Part shown: in pieces, positions 60,431 through 64,000 of the stretch
How the letters are laid out: each line of letters starts with the position of its first letter
Position numbering within the stretch: the stretch's first letter is position 1
Source of the DNA: Prochlorococcus sp. HOT208_60m_813I02
GTDB lineage: Bacteria > Cyanobacteriota > Cyanobacteriia > PCC-6307 > Cyanobiaceae
DNA: 64,000 nucleotides
Reading direction: 5' to 3'
Assembly (NCBI GenBank): GCA_002025865.1
Contig: MWOR01000020.1
Coordinates: 1 to 64,000, forward strand
The notes under the pieces: model-generated
The model's database searches: none
The model's input: the letters and a program-made list of their open reading frames with translations, nothing else
Told to the model about the DNA's origin: nothing
Translations under genes and position numbers: made by a program

Positions 60431-60559
60431 TTGGTAATAATCGAATGGCTTCTTAACGGAAAAAGATCGAAAGAGGTGGTTTCCTTAAGAGAGGCTAAGC
60501 ATAGAAGACTGCAATTAGAGGCTTTTGGAGCTGTTATTTACTGGAGCGAAAGAATTTAA
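60431..60559 (+). CDS. Candidate 42-residue small protein upstream of psbA
   Basis: A TTG-started frame reads WLLNGKRSKEVVSLREAKHRRLQ and ends AFGAVIYWSERI before TAA. The composition is protein-like (ordered charges, aromatic end) and unlike the surrounding A/T-rich spacer. I have a vague memory of similar short proteins in marine cyanobacteria. Function is unknown. It lies in the 434-base gap between psbA and the aspartoacylase-like gene, divergent from psbA. Confidence 0.6.
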   Translation: MVIIEWLLNGKRSKEVVSLREAKHRRLQLEAFGAVIYWSERI

Positions 60560-60676
60560 GGTTTTAAGGATGAAGACTTAACAAAAAAAATAAGAGCGTC
60601 AAATATTAAAAAAACTTATCTTTTAAATAAAAAATCCTTATTAGTTTTCATTAATTTACTGTCCTTGTTTCTTAAT

Positions 60677-61582
60677 TTAAAGGCTTTCAAACTCATAAAC
60701 CCATTGAATGTTAGAACTAATAACTTCTTTCTTCGTGTAGCTCATGGCAATATTTTTTTCCTTATAGGCAACTTCGCCAATAAAAACAGGCCAAATCAAT
60801 TCTTCTCCATTAAATTTATGTATTAATCCTTGGCTATCAAGAAATAATGGATCTCCTTTTTTTATCATTTTCCAATCTTGGTTTATTCTTTCAGGATGTA
60901 TAAGGCCATCAATATATCCTTTTTCATCTCTTGGATAATCTACACTCCCTTGATGAACATGAACAACCAATTCCTTTGGAAGTTCTATAAGGTTGTTTTT
61001 TAATTTATCTATCTCTTCTCTTAAAGATCTAATGATTATTAAGAATCTATCTATGATTTTTGGATCATAAAAATTTTGTGCGACAGCTCCTATTTCAATA
61101 ACTAAACCACATGGCCAAGCTTCTACAAGAAAGCCTGTTTGGGCTTTGTCTTTTTCGTGCAAATAAATAGGCAACCCAAATTTGTTCTGAAGTAATGCAG
61201 CTAAACAAAAATCTTTGAATCTCCTCCCATACAAAACAATGCTTGTTCCCATATTTGCAGTAGTAGTATGCAAATCAATTGCAATTTGACAGGGCTTAGA
61301 TCCATGGATTCCAAATTGATCGACTAAAAAATTAGCTCTATTAATTTCATAAACACTATTGTTGTATTGATCATGATTTTTAATTTCTTTAAAAGATCTA
61401 TTTAAATCTACATCTATATATCTGTAACCTTTTTCATAGGCAACAGGATTTCCTATGATGTACTCATACTCGATACTATGATTTAAAATATTATCCTCTC
61501 TATTAAATTTCTTAACCGCCCAAACAGGATTAATTTCATTCCCATGAGTTCCTGAAACGATAAGTATTCTTTGAACAGTCAT
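60677..61582 (-). CDS. Aspartoacylase/succinylglutamate desuccinylase family protein
   Basis: A 301-residue zinc carboxypeptidase-fold protein. The zinc ligands are in SGTHGNEINP (H-x-x-E) and the AIDLHTTTANMG histidine, and the arginine/asparagine pair in VDLNRSF is typical. VIEIGAVAQ carries a candidate catalytic glutamate. Members deacylate N-acyl amino acids; the natural substrate in Prochlorococcus is unknown. Confidence 0.9.
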   Translation of the reverse strand: MTVQRILIVSGTHGNEINPVWAVKKFNREDNILNHSIEYEYIIGNPVAYEKGYRYIDVDLNRSFKEIKNHDQYNNSVYEINRANFLVDQFGIHGSKPCQIAIDLHTTTANMGTSIVLYGRRFKDFCLAALLQNKFGLPIYLHEKDKAQTGFLVEAWPCGLVIEIGAVAQNFYDPKIIDRFLIIIRSLREEIDKLKNNLIELPKELVVHVHQGSVDYPRDEKGYIDGLIHPERINQDWKMIKKGDPLFLDSQGLIHKFNGEELIWPVFIGEVAYKEKNIAMSYTKKEVISSNIQWVYEFESL

Positions 61583-61605
61583 TTTTTCATTAAAAATAAA
61601 ATTTT

Positions 61606-62559
61606 ATGCAAAATAAATACCTTATAAAAGCCACCAGAAAATTCTGGTTTTGGTTTTGGACCCAACTAATGAATGGCTTCGCACCATCAGATTTACATGG
61701 TAACTATAAAAGGCCTAAAGGTATAACAATTGATAGTGAATACGATATTAATAATGAGAATGGACAAATTTATTTATTGGTAGGGAATTCTTGTCCATGG
61801 TGTCAAAGAACTTTACTCGTCCACGAAATAAAACATTTATCTAAAAAAGTTAAAGTTATTTTTTTAAAAGCAGATCTTGAGCATGGCGAATGGATTTTCA
61901 ATAGAAAGTTTAAGGGATGCATGAGACTTTCAGACCTTTACAAAAAAGCTAATAAAAAGATTATTTTTAGAGCGACTTTACCTCTTTTAATTAGTTTTGT
62001 AAAAGATGAAGTAAATATTTTGTCTAATGAAAGTTCACAAATTATAAGATTACTCAATTCAATAAAAATTCAATCAGAAATTCAGATATTAACTATTAAG
62101 GACTGTAATCAAAATTTTTTAGATTTAATTAATAACCGCATTAATGATGGAGTATATAAATGTGGTTTTGCCAGAAACCAATTAGCTTATGAAAATGCAA
62201 GTCAAAATCTTTTCGCAGCTATAAATGAAGTTGAAAATTTTCTACAGAAAAACAAAGGTGACTGGATATTTGGAGAAGAGTTAACCTACGCAGATATTTA
62301 CCTTTTTCCAACGCTTATAAGATGGGAATTGATTTATAGCAAACTTTTCAAATGTACTGAACAAGAACTATCAAATTTCAAGAAAATTATTGAATGGAGA
62401 CTAAATTTTTTTAAATTATCTAATGTAAATAGGACATGCTTCGACAATGAGTGGAAAAAAGATTACTACAAAGCTTTATTCCCTTTAAACCCAAATCAAC
62501 TAATCCCAGTTTTACCATCGCTAGAGAAAATAATGAGATTAGAGTCCGAAAAAATATAA
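61606..62559 (+). CDS. Glutathione S-transferase family protein
   Basis: A 317-residue two-domain protein. The N-terminal thioredoxin-like domain has SCPWCQRTLLVHEI (a Cys-type catalytic motif, CPWC) and a C-terminal helical domain including WIFGEELTYADIYLFPTLIRWELIY. The layout is close to glutathionyl-hydroquinone reductase/omega-type GSTs. It likely uses glutathione to reduce oxidised quinones or dehydroascorbate; the substrate is not deducible. It diverges from the aspartoacylase-like gene. Confidence 0.85.
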   Translation: MQNKYLIKATRKFWFWFWTQLMNGFAPSDLHGNYKRPKGITIDSEYDINNENGQIYLLVGNSCPWCQRTLLVHEIKHLSKKVKVIFLKADLEHGEWIFNRKFKGCMRLSDLYKKANKKIIFRATLPLLISFVKDEVNILSNESSQIIRLLNSIKIQSEIQILTIKDCNQNFLDLINNRINDGVYKCGFARNQLAYENASQNLFAAINEVENFLQKNKGDWIFGEELTYADIYLFPTLIRWELIYSKLFKCTEQELSNFKKIIEWRLNFFKLSNVNRTCFDNEWKKDYYKALFPLNPNQLIPVLPSLEKIMRLESEKI

Positions 62560-62677
62560 AAATCAATTTCCAAAAAAAAATGATGTTGTAATGAACACTT
62601 ATTTAGTTCATAGATAATGCAATTTCATTAGAAATTAACTATGTTATGTATGTCTACTAAAGTACGAAAAGCTTAAA

Positions 62678-62896
62678 ATGAAATCCATTGACGAACACAT
62701 CCAAAAAGATCAATCGGAAATCGAATCTGCAAAAGCAGAGGGCAATCTTCCAAAGGTCAGACATTTAACTGAAGAGCTAAAAGAACTTGAAGAATATAAG
62801 GATCATCATCCAGAAGATAAACATGATCCTAATGCTTTGGAATTATTTTGCGACGCAAACCCAGATGAACCAGAATGTCTTGTTTATGATGATTAA
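62678..62896 (+). CDS. cp12: CP12-like regulatory protein
   Basis: A 72-residue protein whose C-terminus LELFCDANPDEPECLVYDD is the GAPDH/PRK-binding end of CP12, including its cysteine pair. CP12 ties GAPDH and phosphoribulokinase into an inactive complex in the dark. The N-terminal cysteine pair of canonical CP12 is missing; the first half is a charged helix (KDQSEIESAKAEGN, HLTEELKELEEY). A terminator follows. Confidence 0.9.
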   Translation: MKSIDEHIQKDQSEIESAKAEGNLPKVRHLTEELKELEEYKDHHPEDKHDPNALELFCDANPDEPECLVYDD

Positions 62897-62923
62897 GTTT
62901 ATTTAATTATTAGATAATGCAAA

Positions 62924-62952
62924 AAAAAAAGGGCTCAAAAAGCCCTTTTTTT
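62924..62952. terminator. Terminator between cp12 and the downstream convergent gene
   Basis: GGGCT/AGCCC stem with a 5-nt loop flanked by A10 on one side and T7 on the other, so it can end transcription in both directions. Confidence 0.88.
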
Positions 62953-62967
62953 AATTCTTGAATTCTT

Positions 62968-63150
62968 TTAGTAATCCATATTGAAATCTGATGGGCTACC
63001 TGTCAGAGAACATACCACCGACTCTTCATTTTTCATTTCCTTAACTTCTACAATCGGTCTTCCCATTTTCTTAAGAACCTCAATATCTTGTATGGTTTGA
63101 CATCTAGCTATTATTTTTCCTTGTTTATCAAAACAACTGTAGAAATTCAT
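62968..63150 (-). CDS. Small conserved protein, unknown
   Basis: A 60-residue protein (NFYSCFDKQGKIIARCQTIQDIEVLKKMGRPIVEVKEM). It resembles a short family in marine picocyanobacteria, but I cannot name it. No function is suggested. It is convergent with cp12 across a bidirectional terminator and lies 86 bases upstream of the end of obgE on the same strand. Confidence 0.72.
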   Translation of the reverse strand: MNFYSCFDKQGKIIARCQTIQDIEVLKKMGRPIVEVKEMKNEESVVCSLTGSPSDFNMDY

Positions 63151-63236
63151 TTTATGTTTAAAGAATTATCTTATTTATGGCTAATTTTCATTATTAAATC
63201 AAGTATATTTATTTACAAAAAAATTTTTAATTTAAG

Positions 63237-64000
63237 TTAGATCCTATTCCACACTTCAGAAAGCAGTGAGGATAAACCTTTTTTTAAAGATGAAGAAATA
63301 ACTAAAACTTTCTTTTTTGATAAATCTTCTAACTTTTTTGTAATTATTTTCAAATAATCATCATCTACCAGCTCCATTTTATTTAACACTATTATCCTCT
63401 CTTTATCTAAAAGACCTTTACCATATTTTTTTAATTCCTGCTCAATAATCTCAAAATCATGTAAAGGATTTTCTGCAATTGCATCAATTAAGTGAACAAG
63501 TATCTTCGTTCTTTGGATGTGCCTTAAAAAATCATGGCCTAAACCTACGCCATCAGCTGCACCTGATATTAATCCAGGAATATCCGCAAAAAGGCAACCA
63601 TTCCCATCAATTTTTCTTACTACACCTAAGTTAGGTATTAGAGTCGTGAAAGGATAATTTGCGATTTTTGGACGGGCAGATGATACAACGGAAATCAAAG
63701 TACTTTTCCCAGCATTTGGAAGGCCTATAATCCCAACCTCTGCAAGAAGTTTTAGTTCTAATTGAACCTCCCATATCTCACCATCTTTTCCTTCAGTGAA
63801 TGATTCAGGGGCTCTATTTTGATTACTTAAATAGTAAGCATTACCATGTCCACCTCTTCCTCCAATGGCAATAGTTAAACTTTGTTTATCTTTAGTTAAG
63901 TCTCCTAAAATGATGCCGGATTTAATGTCCCTTATTTCTGTACCGCAGGGGACTTTAAGGATTCTATCCTCACCTGAAGCACCTGATCTCTTATTCGGAC
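63237..64000 (-). CDS. obgE: GTPase ObgE/CgtA, N-terminus beyond window
   Basis: An Obg-family GTPase involved in ribosome maturation. The minus-strand frame is open to the window end. It contains part of the Obg glycine-rich domain ([37 protein letters not shown]), the P-loop [20 protein letters not shown], the G3 region DIPGLISGA and NKMEL. The TTG at 63698 is an internal residue, not a start. The first 100 or so residues lie outside the window. Confidence 0.97.
   Translation of the reverse strand, partial: PNKRSGASGEDRILKVPCGTEIRDIKSGIILGDLTKDKQSLTIAIGGRGGHGNAYYLSNQNRAPESFTEGKDGEIWEVQLELKLLAEVGIIGLPNAGKSTLISVVSSARPKIANYPFTTLIPNLGVVRKIDGNGCLFADIPGLISGAADGVGLGHDFLRHIQRTKILVHLIDAIAENPLHDFEIIEQELKKYGKGLLDKERIIVLNKMELVDDDYLKIITKKLEDLSKKKVLVISSSLKKGLSSLLSEVWNRI

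Noticed and set aside
63237-63698. A 153-codon protein starting at 63698
   Set aside because: Its TTG start is an internal leucine codon right after the GTPase P-loop; the frame continues to the window end as obgE.
1-64000. CRISPR arrays, insertion sequences, prophage or defence islands
   Set aside because: No direct-repeat arrays, transposases, integrases or restriction/toxin genes were seen; gene content and composition are uniform core genome.

Overview
The window comes from a marine picocyanobacterium, almost certainly high-light-adapted Prochlorococcus. The DNA is strongly AT-rich and genes are densely packed with tiny gaps. It carries photosystem II genes (psbA, psbO, psbH, psbI, psbK, psbN), CP12, NtcA, CrtR and several small families restricted to cyanobacteria. 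Codon and base use look uniform. I see no insertion sequences, phage genes, CRISPR arrays, integrases or defence genes, so this is core chromosome rather than a genomic island.

Layout. 0-13 kb: folK (cut by the window edge, with an apparent frameshift), a Nudix hydrolase and photolyase; a DegT aminotransferase and redoxin; fabI-hisB; a carotenoid oxygenase; rdgB and a phosphohexomutase; a RecB-like nuclease; ygfZ-pyrE; tRNA-Met. 12.6-24.5 kb: a CBS/DUF21 membrane protein, a Gfo/Idh/MocA oxidoreductase, psbK, tgt, cobS, a histidine kinase, DUF3155, an esterase, purH, DoxX, ispH and the ammonium transporter amt1. 24.6-36 kb: sfsA, murJ, two small proteins, tRNA-Arg, glyA-cinA-leuC-leuD, an LptD-like outer-membrane protein, the psbI/psbN/psbH group, pth and DUF3146. 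36-47.6 kb: a RuvX-like nuclease, DUF3084, ntcA, a CobO-like protein with dcd and thyX, a TxlA-like thioredoxin, glmM, trmB, DUF3177, ileS and tRNA-Leu. 47.7-64 kb: crtR, gatC, a 3-methyladenine glycosylase, pyrB, Ycf20, DUF2555-coaBC, psbO, sat, ftsH, a KDPG-aldolase-like gene, aroC, psbA, an aspartoacylase-like gene, a GST, cp12 and obgE (cut by the window end).

How the genes connect. Nitrogen control is visible directly: ntcA (37.5-38.2 kb) and amt1 (23-24.4 kb) each have an NtcA-type site at class II spacing from an identical -10 hexamer. Nucleotide metabolism is prominent (pyrE, pyrB, purH, dcd, thyX, rdgB, glyA for one-carbon units). Photosystem II biogenesis and repair genes (psb genes, ftsH) lie near carbon-metabolism regulators such as CP12.

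No wholly new multi-gene system is evident. The best leads are: a CobO/BtuR-family protein that has lost its Walker A lysine, sits in front of dcd-thyX and is preceded by a 41-bp imperfect dyad; an A9-tract frameshift in folK; and three other genes (cobS, crtR, the alkyladenine glycosylase) whose conserved N-termini extend upstream of any ordinary start codon. These last four could be assembly indels or real non-canonical expression.
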